Of a DNA stretch of 58,444 nt, positions 7,185-16,182 are shown one piece after another (within the stretch, counting starts at the first letter, position 1; every line of letters begins with the position of its first letter). The notes under the pieces were generated by a model, which ran no database searches, was not told where the DNA came from, and worked only from the letters and a program-made list of their open reading frames with translations. The translations under genes and the position numbers were made by a program. The DNA lies in contig JAAXIB010000078.1 in NCBI GenBank assembly GCA_012270585.1, forward strand, positions 1 to 58,444. Direction: 5' to 3'. The stretch comes from Nitrospirales bacterium (GTDB lineage Bacteria > Nitrospirota > Nitrospiria > Nitrospirales > UBA8639).

Positions 7185-10100
7185 TGCCTCCACGTCGTCG
7201 CCTGGTCGGGACCTCTCTTCTCCAAAACCGCCTTGTCCTGCATCGCTTCCTTTGTCGGGAGTTTGGGTACGATGACATGCGCGCGATGCTGGACCGGCTA
7301 CGCGATGTTCCGGCCGGCCTCGATGCCGGTGGGGAGAGTGAATACGCTCGCGCGTTGTATCTTTCATCAGCCGCACAGGTCCGGGCCGAGGAACTGGCCC
7401 GATACGACGCCAACATCGTCGCGCATAGCCACAAGTTGCGCATGACTGCTGAGCAGGGACGCGCCTGGAAGCCGTATCAGTACCTCGCGCTGCTGTTCAC
7501 CGAACGTTACCTGCACCGGTATTTCCAGGACCCCAAAGCGCTCTGCGACGACTTGAACAGGGCACGGGCCGGACACTGGTTGACGCGGGACATGCCGGAT
7601 TACACGCTCGACGACCTGCGGACCATCGCGTTTCAGAGCGCGACAGGCTCCGGCAAGACCCTCCTCATGCACGCCCATATCTTGCAATACCGGCAGTATC
7701 TGGCCGCTTCGAGCGGGCGACTCAACAACGTCGTCCTGCTGACGCCCAATGAACAGATGTCGATGCAGCACGAGAAGGAATTGAGATCAAGCGGTTTGCC
7801 TGCCCGGCTGTTTTCCGCCGAGGCTGGAGCCGACCTGTTCCCACACGTTGAAATCATCGACTTGAATAAACTGGCGGAAAAGAAGGGCGTCAAGCGTATC
7901 GCCGTGGGGGATTTCGGCGACAACAATCTGGTGTTGGTGGACGAAGGACACCTGGGCGCATCGGGTAAGGTATGGCGCGAGCGACGTAAGGAACTCTCCC
8001 GTGGCGGCTTCACCTTCGAGTATTCCGCTACCTTCAACCAGATCGCGGGTAAGGACGACGCGCTACGCGACGCCTACGGGAAATGCCTGTTGTTCGATTT
8101 CTCCTATCGCTGGTTTCACGAGGACGGCTACGGCAAGGACTACGTCATTTCCAACCTGCCCCAGGGTATGGAAGACGTGAACCGCGACGTCTATCTGCTT
8201 GGCTGTCTGCTGACCTTCTATCAGCAATCCCGCATCTGGCGGGACAAGGCTGCGGTCTGGACGGATTTCAACGTCACCAGGCCACTTTGGGTCTTCCTTG
8301 GCAAGACGGTGACCGGCTCCGGCAAGGCGGACAAGGAAACGCAGTCCGACGTCGTGAGCATCCTGAAATTTCTAGCTTGGGTGTTGGCCGACGATGACGC
8401 GACACGCACCATGATTGGGAAGCTACTGAGCGGGCAGTCTGGCTTAACCGACGAAAGTGGACGGGATTATTTCAGGGATCGGTTCACGTATCTTGCCGAT
8501 CACGGGGCTGTACACAAAGCCGGCGATCTCTATACGGACCTGTGCGCCACTCTGTTTCACGGACTGGGGAAACTGCACGTCGTTTACCTGACTGCGGGTG
8601 AGGGCGAGTTGCATTTGCACGCCGGCGATGGGCCGGCCTTTGGCGTGGTCAACGTCGGTGATTCCGCGGCCCTGTATAAATTGTTGACAGAAATGGCTAA
8701 CCCGCACATTGTGGTTTCCCGGGAAGCCGGTTTTGCCGAGAGGCTTTTTGCCGATGTGGACAGACGCGATTCGCCGGTGAATATCGTCATTGGCGCGCGG
8801 CGCTTCATTGCCGGCTGGAACTCGTGGCGCGTGGCGACCATGGGATTGATGCACGTCGGCGTCGGCGAAGGGCCGGAGATCATCCAGATGTTCGGACGTG
8901 GTGTGCGCTTGAAAGGCTGGAACATGAGCCTGAAACGCCATCAGAAAAGCGGGGCGGAATTGCCGACGGGCAGCGCGGAATTGGCCCATCTGGAAACGCT
9001 GAATATCTTCGGCCTACGAGCCAACTACATGCAGACCTTTCGGGACCTTCTGGAAAAGGAAGGCGTGCGCGTCGAACGAGAGACGGTTCGTTTGCCCGTC
9101 ACTTGGAATTTCGCCAGGAAGACCGCTCCTTCGACCAAGCTCAGGACAGGTTTGAAGTTGATCCGGCTCAAGGAGGATATGCAATACGCGCATTCCACGG
9201 AGCGCCTCGTCCTGCCTGGTTCCGGTGCCGAGCAGCCCGTCGTCACCCTGGACCTGTATTCACGGTTGCAATATGTCGCGTCCTCGGAGGTCGCGTCTGA
9301 ACAGTCAGCGCCTAAAAGATCGGTCAAACTCCCACCAGGACAGGTCGCGTTTTTAGATCGAACGCGCCTGTACGACAAGCTGTTGAAGCGGAAACAGCAA
9401 CGGGGATGGCACAATCTGATGATCGAGCGTGACACGGTGGGCCGTCTTCTGGAACGCGACGATTGGTATGACCTGTATATGCCGGCGGAACGCTTGTCCA
9501 TGACCGGATTTCGACAGGTGGAGCAGTTCGAAGACGTCGCGCTTGATCTCATCACCGAATATGCCGATCAATTCTGGCGCAGGCAGCGGCGGCAATGGGA
9601 ATACGACAAGATCGAGGTGGTCACGCTGGACGAGGATGATCCGAACAATATCGGAGCCTATGAGCTATCCTTGGACGCGAACGAGAGCCGGTTGATCGAA
9701 GACGTTCGTAAATTAGCATCCAGCGTTCAGGCAGGCAATTTCCATGGCTTGACCGTCATCATGACTCAAGCTCATGCCTACGAACCATTGCTGTATGCCG
9801 GGCCGGACAGCAAAATGACGATTCAGCCGGTTCCCTTGAACAAGGATGAAAGAAACGTGGTTGAGCAACTCGCCACACTGGCGGAGCACCGCGACCCCTG
9901 CCTGCACGGCAAAGAGTTGTTTCTTATCCGCAACCTCACGCGCGGAAGGGGCGTGTCGTTCTTCGACGATTACACCTATTACCCCGACTTTATCGTCTGG
10001 TTGAAGGACGAAACCTGCCAGCACGTCATTTTTCTCGACCCCAAGGGGTTGAGCCGCTACGGACGTCGTGAAGACCGAAAGGTCAGCCTCCATCGAGACA

Positions 10101-10297
10101 TCAAAAAGATCGAAACGCAAATCTGCACCAGCGATCCCGATATGCGCCTGCACGCGTACACCCTATCCGTCACGCCACCGGCGCTGATAGCCGAGGCCGT
10201 GCGTTCCCGAGACGACTGGAAGCAGCAAGGCGTGTATTTTCTGGAAGAAGACGATTGCCTGAAGCAGATGATCGAGCACGCCTTGAAAAAAGAGTAA
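7184..10297 (+). CDS. res: Type III-like restriction enzyme subunit (Res): helicase plus nuclease
   Basis: 1037 aa, ATG at 7184. Superfamily 2 helicase signatures are clear: Walker A SATGSGKT near residue 152, motif II LVDEGH near residue 252 (a DEGH variant), motif III-like FEYSATF near 285, and a motif VI-like QMFGRGVRLKGW near 568. The C terminus carries a PD-(D/E)xK nuclease signature: YYPDFIVW near residue 933 and FLDPKG near 952. This is the domain order of Res subunits, which translocate along DNA and cleave when partnered with Mod. An in-frame repeat (9128-9150) adds APSTKLRTG near residue 650. The 2.7 kb between mod and res holds an AbiJ-like gene, a membrane protein and a remnant, unlike the usual adjacent mod-res pair. 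Confidence 0.88.
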   Translation: MPPRRRLVGTSLLQNRLVLHRFLCREFGYDDMRAMLDRLRDVPAGLDAGGESEYARALYLSSAAQVRAEELARYDANIVAHSHKLRMTAEQGRAWKPYQYLALLFTERYLHRYFQDPKALCDDLNRARAGHWLTRDMPDYTLDDLRTIAFQSATGSGKTLLMHAHILQYRQYLAASSGRLNNVVLLTPNEQMSMQHEKELRSSGLPARLFSAEAGADLFPHVEIIDLNKLAEKKGVKRIAVGDFGDNNLVLVDEGHLGASGKVWRERRKELSRGGFTFEYSATFNQIAGKDDALRDAYGKCLLFDFSYRWFHEDGYGKDYVISNLPQGMEDVNRDVYLLGCLLTFYQQSRIWRDKAAVWTDFNVTRPLWVFLGKTVTGSGKADKETQSDVVSILKFLAWVLADDDATRTMIGKLLSGQSGLTDESGRDYFRDRFTYLADHGAVHKAGDLYTDLCATLFHGLGKLHVVYLTAGEGELHLHAGDGPAFGVVNVGDSAALYKLLTEMANPHIVVSREAGFAERLFADVDRRDSPVNIVIGARRFIAGWNSWRVATMGLMHVGVGEGPEIIQMFGRGVRLKGWNMSLKRHQKSGAELPTGSAELAHLETLNIFGLRANYMQTFRDLLEKEGVRVERETVRLPVTWNFARKTAPSTKLRTGLKLIRLKEDMQYAHSTERLVLPGSGAEQPVVTLDLYSRLQYVASSEVASEQSAPKRSVKLPPGQVAFLDRTRLYDKLLKRKQQRGWHNLMIERDTVGRLLERDDWYDLYMPAERLSMTGFRQVEQFEDVALDLITEYADQFWRRQRRQWEYDKIEVVTLDEDDPNNIGAYELSLDANESRLIEDVRKLASSVQAGNFHGLTVIMTQAHAYEPLLYAGPDSKMTIQPVPLNKDERNVVEQLATLAEHRDPCLHGKELFLIRNLTRGRGVSFFDDYTYYPDFIVWLKDETCQHVIFLDPKGLSRYGRREDRKVSLHRDIKKIETQICTSDPDMRLHAYTLSVTPPALIAEAVRSRDDWKQQGVYFLEEDDCLKQMIEHALKKE
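9128..9150. repeat. Short dispersed repeat inside the res reading frame
   Basis: CCTTCGACCAAGCTCAGGACAGG matches a short repeat type known from many genomes (CCTTCGACAAGCTCAGGACAG). It is translated in frame in Res as PSTKLRTG, between NFARKTA and LKLIRLKEDM. No second copy was noticed in this window, so assignment to the family rests on general knowledge. Confidence 0.6.
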
Positions 10298-10356
10298 AAC
10301 GCCGTGTGTAAAGCTGGGTCGTGGCCCGGTACATGTCTGCTGTGGCCCGGAAAACA

Positions 10357-10375
10357 GGCGCGATAAGATCGCGCC
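10357..10375. repeat. Hairpin after res
   Basis: GGCGCGAT-AAG-ATCGCGCC is a perfect 8-bp stem with a 3-nt loop, followed by GCTAC. No T run follows, so it is more likely a REP-like unit than an intrinsic terminator. The rest of the res-sdhA gap shows an AAGGAGG (10442-10448) too far from the sdhA ATG to be its ribosome site. Confidence 0.5.
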
Positions 10376-10473
10376 GCTACAGATGGAAATGTAGTGGCAG
10401 CATCTGATCCGAGAAAAATTGATACGCATGATAGAATGAATAAGGAGGTTTTGTTCAGCGACCCGTTTGAAAC

Positions 10474-12189
10474 ATGATGACGGCTTACGAGTTTGACGTG
10501 CTTGTGATGGGGGCCGGGTTGGCCGGGCTGCGAGCGGCGTTGGCCGCGCATCAGGCCGGGGTGACTGTCGCGGTTATCACCAAGGTCCATCCCGTTCGGA
10601 GCCATTCCAATGCGGCGCAGGGCGGCATTAATGCCGCTCTGACCGACCGTGGAGACAAGTGGGAAGAGCATGCCTTTGAGACGGTCAAGGGCAGCGATTA
10701 TTTGGGGGACCAGGATGCCGTGGAAATTCTGGCGCAGGAAGCCGGGCGGGATATTCTGGCCCTGGAACACATGGGCGTGATCTTTAACCGCAACGAAGAC
10801 GGACGGTTGGGGACCCGTCGCTTCGGCGGTCAGCAACGCGCCCGGACCTTTTTCGTCTCAGACTTTACCGGACAGGCTCTGTTGCACGTCTTGTATGAGC
10901 AGGTGATGAAGGCGCGTCTTCCCGTGTTTGAGGAATGGTTCGTGACGTCGTTGGTCAAGGATGAGCATGGACAATGCGGAGGGGTCGTGGCCTTTGAAAT
11001 ACGAAGCGGGCGCGTGGCGTTGTTCAAGGCCAAGGCCGTGATCATTGCCGCCGGTGGCTTGGGGCGCGTCTTCGAGCCGAGTACCAACGCGCTGATCTGT
11101 ACGGGCGACGGCATCGCGATTGCGTATCGGGGCGGAGCCCCGCTGATGGACATGGAGATGGTGCAATATCATCCCACGACCTTACGGGGAAAAGGATTGC
11201 TTCTGAGTGAAGCGGCTCGCGGAGAAGGCGCCTATTTGCTGAATGCCGATGGTGAACGGTTTATGGAGCAGTATGCCCCGAACATGATGGAGTTGGCTTC
11301 ACGTGACGTGGTGTCTCGCGCCGAGCAAATCGAGATCAACGAAGGCCGGGGGAGCAACGGTTGCGTGTTGCTCGATTGCCGGCACTTGGGTAAAGCGGTC
11401 ATCCGGGAGCGCCTCAGCCAGATTCTCGAGGAGGCGAAGTCGTTTGCCAATATCGATTTGACCGAAGAACCGGTTCCCGTGTGCCCGGGCATGCACTACA
11501 TCATGGGTGGGATGAAGACGGACGTCGAGGGCCGCTGCTGGGATCCTGCAGGCAGGTGGCAAGGCGTCCCCGGCCTGTTTGCGGCCGGAGAAGTCGCGTG
11601 TCTGAGTCTCCATGGCGGGAATCGGCTCGGAGCGAATTCCCTGTTGGATACCGTGGTGTTCGGGCGCCGGGCGGGCCGTTGTGCGGGAGAGTACGCGAAA
11701 ACCCGTCCTCACCCCCGTATCGGCGACGCCGTAGTGAAGGATGAGGAACACGGCATCAAGAGGATCTTGGCCCGGCCCGGGACCGACGATACCGTCGCCC
11801 GTATCAGGCACGAGATGGGGCGCACCATGACGGAGAGCTTGGGCCTGTTTCGCGATCAGGAAGGAATGACCCTTGCTCAACGCACAATCGCCGGTCTCCG
11901 GGAACGGTGGAATCGCGTGGCTATTCATGATAAAGGTCAGGTGTTCAATACGAGTCTCGTTCGTGCGTTGGAACTCGACTTCATGTTGGATTGTGCCGAG
12001 ACCATCACGTTGGGCGGCCTGACGCGAACAGAAAGCCGCGGCGCCCATTTTCGAACGGATTGCCTCGATCGTGACGACGAACATTGGTTGAAACACGTTC
12101 TGATGTATCATCGTCCCGACGGGCCGCCTCGCCTCGATTTTCTGCCCGTTCGGGTTACCCGATGGGAACCGCAAGTTCGCGTGTATTGA
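10474..12189 (+). CDS. sdhA: Succinate dehydrogenase/fumarate reductase flavoprotein subunit
   Basis: 571 aa, start at the first of two tandem ATGs (a stop lies just upstream in frame). The FAD dinucleotide site is [15 protein letters not shown] at residues 11-25. The covalent-FAD histidine is probably His44 in [10 protein letters not shown]. Substrate-site signatures include [26 protein letters not shown], and [21 protein letters not shown]. It oxidises succinate or reduces fumarate, passing electrons to the SdhB iron-sulfur chain. The downstream sdhB and HdrB-like genes make this an SdhE-type complex rather than one with SdhC/D anchors. Direction in vivo (oxidative or reductive TCA) cannot be read from sequence. 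Confidence 0.93.
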   Translation: MMTAYEFDVLVMGAGLAGLRAALAAHQAGVTVAVITKVHPVRSHSNAAQGGINAALTDRGDKWEEHAFETVKGSDYLGDQDAVEILAQEAGRDILALEHMGVIFNRNEDGRLGTRRFGGQQRARTFFVSDFTGQALLHVLYEQVMKARLPVFEEWFVTSLVKDEHGQCGGVVAFEIRSGRVALFKAKAVIIAAGGLGRVFEPSTNALICTGDGIAIAYRGGAPLMDMEMVQYHPTTLRGKGLLLSEAARGEGAYLLNADGERFMEQYAPNMMELASRDVVSRAEQIEINEGRGSNGCVLLDCRHLGKAVIRERLSQILEEAKSFANIDLTEEPVPVCPGMHYIMGGMKTDVEGRCWDPAGRWQGVPGLFAAGEVACLSLHGGNRLGANSLLDTVVFGRRAGRCAGEYAKTRPHPRIGDAVVKDEEHGIKRILARPGTDDTVARIRHEMGRTMTESLGLFRDQEGMTLAQRTIAGLRERWNRVAIHDKGQVFNTSLVRALELDFMLDCAETITLGGLTRTESRGAHFRTDCLDRDDEHWLKHVLMYHRPDGPPRLDFLPVRVTRWEPQVRVY

Positions 12190-12200
12190 TGCCTGATGTT

Positions 12201-12244
12201 CCCTCTCCCCACTTGCGGGAGAGGGCTGGGGTGAGGGGGGGAGG
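12201..12244. repeat. Palindromic repeat, family A
   Basis: CCCTCTCCCC-acttgc-GGGAGAGGGCTGGGGTGAGGGGG between sdhA and sdhB. It splits an otherwise compact operon. Confidence 0.75.
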
Positions 12245-12314
12245 CTCGTCAACGAATAAATGAGGACGTGGAATCCCTGCGCGTGAGCGTCTTGCCTCGT
12301 GCGTTGAGAACGTT

Positions 12315-13286
12315 GTGAATGACTCCATGCTGACCACGTTTCGCATTCGCCGCTTCAATCCGGAATCGGAATCGCCACAACCCTATTTCGAAGACTACGC
12401 ATTGGTTACGGAGCGGTCGGATACGGTTCTCGACGCGTTGATCAGGATCCGGGAAACCGTGGATGAATCGCTCACCCTGCGCTGTTCGTGCCGTGGCGCC
12501 ATCTGCGGGTCCTGTGGGATGCGCATCAATGGGCATGCCACCCTGGCGTGCAAAACCAAAGTGGCGGCCCTGGCGTCGTCGGGTGAGACGATCCACGTGG
12601 AACCCATGAACAATATGCCGGTGATTAAGGATCTGGTCACGGACATGGCCGGGTTTTGGGAGAAGATCCGCCACGTTCAGCCCTGGCTCCAGCCGACAGG
12701 CCCCGAACCGGAAGGCGAATATCTCGCGTCCCCGGACGCCATGAATCATTTGACGGGCGTCATGGGTTGCATCATGTGCGGGGCTTGCGTGTCGGACTGT
12801 GCGGCCCTGGAAGTGAATCCGGATTTTGTCGGCCCGGCGGCGTTGGCCAAAGCTTACCGATTTGTGGCCGATCCGAGGGATGGGAGCGGTTCGTCGAGGT
12901 TGACGGCGCTCAATAATCCCAACGGCATGTGGGATTGCACGCGGTGTATGGAGTGTATTGAAGTGTGCCCCAAAGGGGTGGGGGCCATGGATCGCATCAT
13001 GACGCTTCGTGCCAAGGGGATCGAGCAGGGCGTGCCGTCTACCTCCGGCTCGCGGCATACCGAAGCCTTTGCGGAAATTATCGAACGCAAAGGGCGACTG
13101 GATGAACCGATGTTGGCCGTTCGCACGTTTGGACTCACCAATTTCAAGCAGATGTTCTCCTTTCTGCCGATGGTCCTTCGAGCATTCGTCCGAGGCAAAC
13201 TTCCCAAATCCGGCCCCTTGTTTCGGCCGATCCCGGGGGCTGATCGAATCCGCCGGTTGTTTCGGCGAGCGAAGGAGCGACCATGA
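12315..13286 (+). CDS. sdhB: Succinate dehydrogenase/fumarate reductase iron-sulfur subunit
   Basis: 323 aa from GTG at 12315 (ATG at 12327 is equally possible; no strong ribosome site for either). The N-terminal [2Fe-2S] domain has Cys59, Cys64, Cys67 and Cys79 (CRGAICGSCG...LAC). The C-terminal domain has two cluster motifs, CIMCGACVSDC and CTRCMECIEVCPKG, for the [4Fe-4S] and [3Fe-4S]-type centres. A long tail (FSFLPMVLRAFVRGKLP) continues to the end. The ATGA overlap (13283-13286) with the next gene shows translational coupling. It carries electrons from SdhA toward the quinone-reacting third subunit. Confidence 0.92.
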   Translation: MNDSMLTTFRIRRFNPESESPQPYFEDYALVTERSDTVLDALIRIRETVDESLTLRCSCRGAICGSCGMRINGHATLACKTKVAALASSGETIHVEPMNNMPVIKDLVTDMAGFWEKIRHVQPWLQPTGPEPEGEYLASPDAMNHLTGVMGCIMCGACVSDCAALEVNPDFVGPAALAKAYRFVADPRDGSGSSRLTALNNPNGMWDCTRCMECIEVCPKGVGAMDRIMTLRAKGIEQGVPSTSGSRHTEAFAEIIERKGRLDEPMLAVRTFGLTNFKQMFSFLPMVLRAFVRGKLPKSGPLFRPIPGADRIRRLFRRAKERP

Positions 13287-14164
13287 AATACGCGTTTTTC
13301 CCCGGGTGCGTGTCAAAGGGAGGCTGTCCCGAACTCTATCAATCCGTGAAACAGGTGTATCCTCGATTGGGGATCGACCTGGAGGAAATGACCACGGCGT
13401 CGTGTACGGGCGCGGGGGTGTTGCAGGAAAAAGATTTGCGCCTGGGTGATGTCCTGAACGCCCACACCTTGGCCATTGCCGAACAGCAGGGGCTCCCCAT
13501 CATGACGATTTGCAGCACGTGTCAGGGAGTGATGAGTCAGGCGAATCATCGGCTGGCGACGGATCCCGGCTATTTGGACGACATCAACCGGGTCCTGGCC
13601 GAAGAGGGGCTCACCTACCACGGCACCACCACGGTGAAACATTTTGTGTGGATTCTCCTGGAAGACGTCGGGGAGCAGAAGATCCGGCAGTCCGTGAAGA
13701 GACCGTTGACGGGATTGCGCGCGGCCCCGTTTTATGGATGCTACCTCCAACGGCCCAGTGCGGCGCTGGGGTTTGACGAACAGCCCGCGCGGGCCAAATC
13801 TTTGGAAACGGTCATGGCTCTCCTGGGCGCCGAGGTGGTGGATTTCCTCGGCAAAAGCCGGTGCTGCGGCATGCCGCTTCTCACCATTAACGAACCCGGC
13901 TCGCTGAAAATGATTGCTCATCATACGTCCGATGCCAAAGAGCATGGAGCCGACGTGATGGTGACCCCCTGCCCCTTGTGCCATCTGAACCTCGACGGGC
14001 TTCAAACCAAGGCGGCCAGGCGCGAGCGCCGGGAAATCGATCTGCCGATTCTGCATTTGCCGCAGTTGCTGGGATTGGCCATGGGGCTGGAGCCACGGGC
14101 ACTCGGCCTGAACCGCAATCTGGTGTCCACGAAATCGGTGTTGGAGACACTCAGGGTGGCGTAA
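13283..14164 (+). CDS. sdhE: HdrB-like CCG-domain subunit of SdhE-type succinate dehydrogenase
   Basis: 293 aa. Two cysteine-rich CCG repeats are visible: FFPGC...ASCTGAG...CSTCQG (residues about 6-81) and FYGCYLQRP...SRCCGMPLL...PCPLCHLNLD (about 150-240). These match subunit B of heterodisulfide reductase. In SdhE-type complexes of archaea, Campylobacterota and Nitrospira-like bacteria, such a subunit replaces the SdhC/SdhD haem anchors. There are no transmembrane segments; membrane contact would be peripheral. Gene order A-B-E and the 4-nt overlap support one complex. This SdhE is unrelated to the FAD-assembly factor of the same name. Confidence 0.87.
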   Translation: MKYAFFPGCVSKGGCPELYQSVKQVYPRLGIDLEEMTTASCTGAGVLQEKDLRLGDVLNAHTLAIAEQQGLPIMTICSTCQGVMSQANHRLATDPGYLDDINRVLAEEGLTYHGTTTVKHFVWILLEDVGEQKIRQSVKRPLTGLRAAPFYGCYLQRPSAALGFDEQPARAKSLETVMALLGAEVVDFLGKSRCCGMPLLTINEPGSLKMIAHHTSDAKEHGADVMVTPCPLCHLNLDGLQTKAARRERREIDLPILHLPQLLGLAMGLEPRALGLNRNLVSTKSVLETLRVA

Positions 14165-14182
14165 AAGCAGGAAGGCGGGCGA

Positions 14183-14572
14183 TTACGAAACTTCTTTGGA
14201 TACGGTCTTGAAGTAGGCCAGAAGGTCACGCGCTGAAAGAATGCCGACGATCTTCCCGTCATCGGTCACGGCCAGGTGACGAATACTTTTGTTCGCCATG
14301 AGATCTCTCGCATAGTGGGGCGAAAGTTTTTTCTCAACGGTCAGAATGGGGCTGGACATCACGTGAACGACTGAAGCCTCCGCCACGTCGTCTCGTTCGG
14401 CAACGGCCCGGACCACGTCGGTCTCCGTAATAATTCCGGAAAAATCGTCTCCTTTTTTGACCAACAGCGACCCAATGCGCTGGTCATGCATTTGTCCGGC
14501 AGCCTGTTTGACCGTCGTGTCCTCGGTAATCACGCTCAGATCCCTGCTCATCAATTGTCCGACGGTCGCCAT
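14183..14572 (-). CDS. CBS-domain-pair protein
   Basis: 129 aa from ATG at 14572. A longer frame upstream only translates family A/F repeats, so that start was rejected. Two CBS motifs form a Bateman module: LMSRDLSVITEDTTVKQAAG...GSLLVKKGDDFSGIITETDVVRAVAE and VMSSPILTVEKKLSPHYARDLM...RHLAVTDDGKIVGILSARDLLAYF. Stand-alone CBS pairs bind adenine nucleotides or similar ligands and sense energy state. It converges with the sdh operon; 18 bp separate the two stops. Confidence 0.85.
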   Translation of the reverse strand: MATVGQLMSRDLSVITEDTTVKQAAGQMHDQRIGSLLVKKGDDFSGIITETDVVRAVAERDDVAEASVVHVMSSPILTVEKKLSPHYARDLMANKSIRHLAVTDDGKIVGILSARDLLAYFKTVSKEVS

Positions 14573-14690
14573 CGCGTTTCTCTTTAAGAATAAGGAAAGG
14601 CTGGAAAACGATGGGTCGTATTCTAGGAAAAACCTTGAAGATGTGCAAGAAATCTGCATTCTCGCACACGCGGGGACGCAGCGTCCGACT

Positions 14691-14729
14691 CCCTCTCCCC
14701 ACCGAGGGAGAGGGCTGGGGTGAGGGGGA
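14691..14729. repeat. Palindromic repeat, family A
   Basis: CCCTCTCCCC-accga-GGGAGAGGGCTGGGGTGAGGGGG in the upstream region of the CBS gene. Confidence 0.75.
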
Positions 14730-14755
14730 GTCTCTTTGTCCTCGCGTCGTCCATT

Positions 14756-14782
14756 CGGGACGGCACGGGGGCCGTCCCCTAC
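14756..14782. repeat. Palindromic repeat, family F
   Basis: CGGGACGGCACGGGGG followed by CCGTCCCCTACC, a GC-rich inverted repeat. Related copies at 39436-39463 and, reversed, 52550-52578. The remainder of this 359-bp gap (14783-14895) shows no recognisable feature. Confidence 0.65.
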
Positions 14783-14931
14783 CCCAAGGCGTGCACGAAG
14801 CACCGACAGCAGATCATCCGGTCTTATGACCCCCGCAATCAGAGATTCATCATTTCGTGAACAATGAATGCTTTATTGATGATTTTGTCATGGAATTGAC
14901 ATGATTGATACAAGTTACTAGAGTCATTGGA

Positions 14932-15287
14932 ATGTTACGCCGCCACCTGACCGAAGCACTGAAAGCCGCTGCCGCGACCTACCCGGTCGTGACGCTCACG
15001 GCGTCTCCGAGTGGGTCAAGAACTTCGCCATGAAGCGCCGTGACCCGCCGCTGTTCTTTTGGAGAGACGCGACCAGGCATGAAATCGACATCCTGATCGA
15101 CGCCGGCGAGCGGGTCATTCCGGTGGAGGTGAAGTCGGGTCAGACCGTTGCCGGCGACGCCGTCGATACGCTCGCATGGTGGACGTCAATCCTCTCCAAT
15201 CCAAACCAGGGCGGCGTCCTGGTCCACGGCGGGGATGAGAGCTTCGACTTCAAAGGCTTCCGCGTCCTGCCCTGGTTCCTGCGCTGA
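14932..15287 (+). pseudogene. DUF4143-type AAA ATPase remnant with internal deletion
   Basis: Frame 1 from ATG 14932 reads MLRRHLTEALKAAAATYPVV then TLT, the typical N terminus just before the Walker A (GPRQxGKTT) of DUF4143-family ATPases. The Walker A and the whole middle are missing. In another frame the sequence resumes from about 15003 with WVKNFAMKRRDPPLFFWRDA, then HEIDILIDAGERVIPVEVKSG, matching the C-terminal nuclease-like end of the same family. About 300 codons appear deleted, with a frame change at the junction. A possible promoter (TTGACA 14896-14901, N17, TAGAGT 14919-14924) precedes the ATG. Non-functional as it stands. Confidence 0.7.
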
Positions 15288-15289
15288 GT

Positions 15290-15312
15290 GCAGGGCGGAC
15301 ACCGCCCCTACT
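15290..15312. repeat. Palindromic repeat, family E (short form)
   Basis: CAGGGCGGACACCGCCCCTACTG, related to the copies at 22432-22460 and 22997-23024. Nothing else is recognisable in 15313-15459. Confidence 0.45.
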
Positions 15313-15459
15313 GCATCCCGTTCAGGGAGCAGTGAGCGAATGGAATCCCCGTATGGCTCGGGAAGTCGTCTTAGGGGTGATCCGGTCGCAGTGCTTAGAC
15401 TTCTGGCTCCAGACATCGTGGTAGCGGGTCAGATGGGGGCGCGTAGCCTTGCCGGCGTC

Positions 15460-16179
15460 TTATGGCTTCCGCATTTTGGCGTATGCTATTGCGTGAGCTG
15501 TTAACGAGGCTACAAACGTTGCAAAACTGAATTCCTGATTTGGCTCGGTGAATTTCCCTTTCAGGCCGCCCTTTCTGTCTGACAAAATCAGACACGTTCC
15601 ATCATACAAGCGCTCCCGCATCAGGCGTTCGCAAAACAGTTCGTAGCGTTTGGCATATGACGTCGTCTTGAACTCGGAGAATACCTCAAAATGCGGCTCA
15701 TCTACTTTAACTGGTGACGTGGATTTCGGCGTGTCTTCCAAAAGCATTAACTACCCGAGCCACGGCTTCTGTGACGGCTTGAATTTACCTTCCCGGTATG
15801 CGATTAGCAGATCCGTTGAGTTGCCCAGCGCTTCTTCTACGCGATTGTTGAAGTTGTTACCAAAAGACGGCCCGATATGGGCTTTGAATTCAATCGATGC
15901 TAAAAGTCGGTCGTCTACGACCACCAGTAAATCCCAATTTTTGGTGGGCCTGAAATAGCCAGGCAGCGTAGTCGTTCTGGTATGGATCGTGGAATCAGGC
16001 AGCCCTACCTCTGACAGCAAGCCGGTCAAAAGCTTTATGAACCCGTCAAGATGTTTGCCGCCAGTGACGGCACTTCGGTTGCCGGCATCCTTTTTCCCTG
16101 TGGATCCCCCTTGCTTTTTGTGCTGATGACTTCTTGCCTTCCAAAAATATTGAATGGCTTTCGCCAGCCGGTCTTGCAT
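15460..16179 (-). pseudogene. PaeR7I/XhoI-like type II restriction endonuclease, split by one amber codon
   Basis: Two consecutive frames in the same phase, 16179-15751 and 15747-15460, are separated only by TAG at 15748-15750. The first half has VTGGKHLDGF, GYFRPTKNWDLLVVVDD, IEFKAHIGPSFGNNFNNRVEEA and AYREGKFKPSQKPWLG. The second continues LMLLEDTPKSTSPVKVDEPHF, SYAKRYELFCERLM and CLILSDRKGG. These are in the order and spacing of PaeR7I-family enzymes (about 240 aa), where a tyrosine is expected at the stop position (WLGYL). A single substitution TAT/TAC to TAG explains the break. It starts 3 bp after the methyltransferase stop. Readthrough or a sequencing error are alternatives to a true pseudogene. 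Confidence 0.82.
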
Positions 16180-16182
16180 AAT

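Noticed and set aside
10350-10380. Intrinsic terminator after res
   Set aside because: The GGCGCGAT hairpin has no T run; classed as a repeat-like hairpin.
10442-10477. Short leader peptide before sdhA (AAGGAGG, TTG 10451, stop overlapping the sdhA ATG)
   Set aside because: Only 2 nt separate the ribosome site from the TTG, too close for initiation; likely coincidence.
14573-14803. N-terminal extension of the CBS protein to 14803
   Set aside because: The extension is a translation of family A and F repeats (PSPLPRWGEG); the internal ATG at 14572 starts a complete CBS pair.
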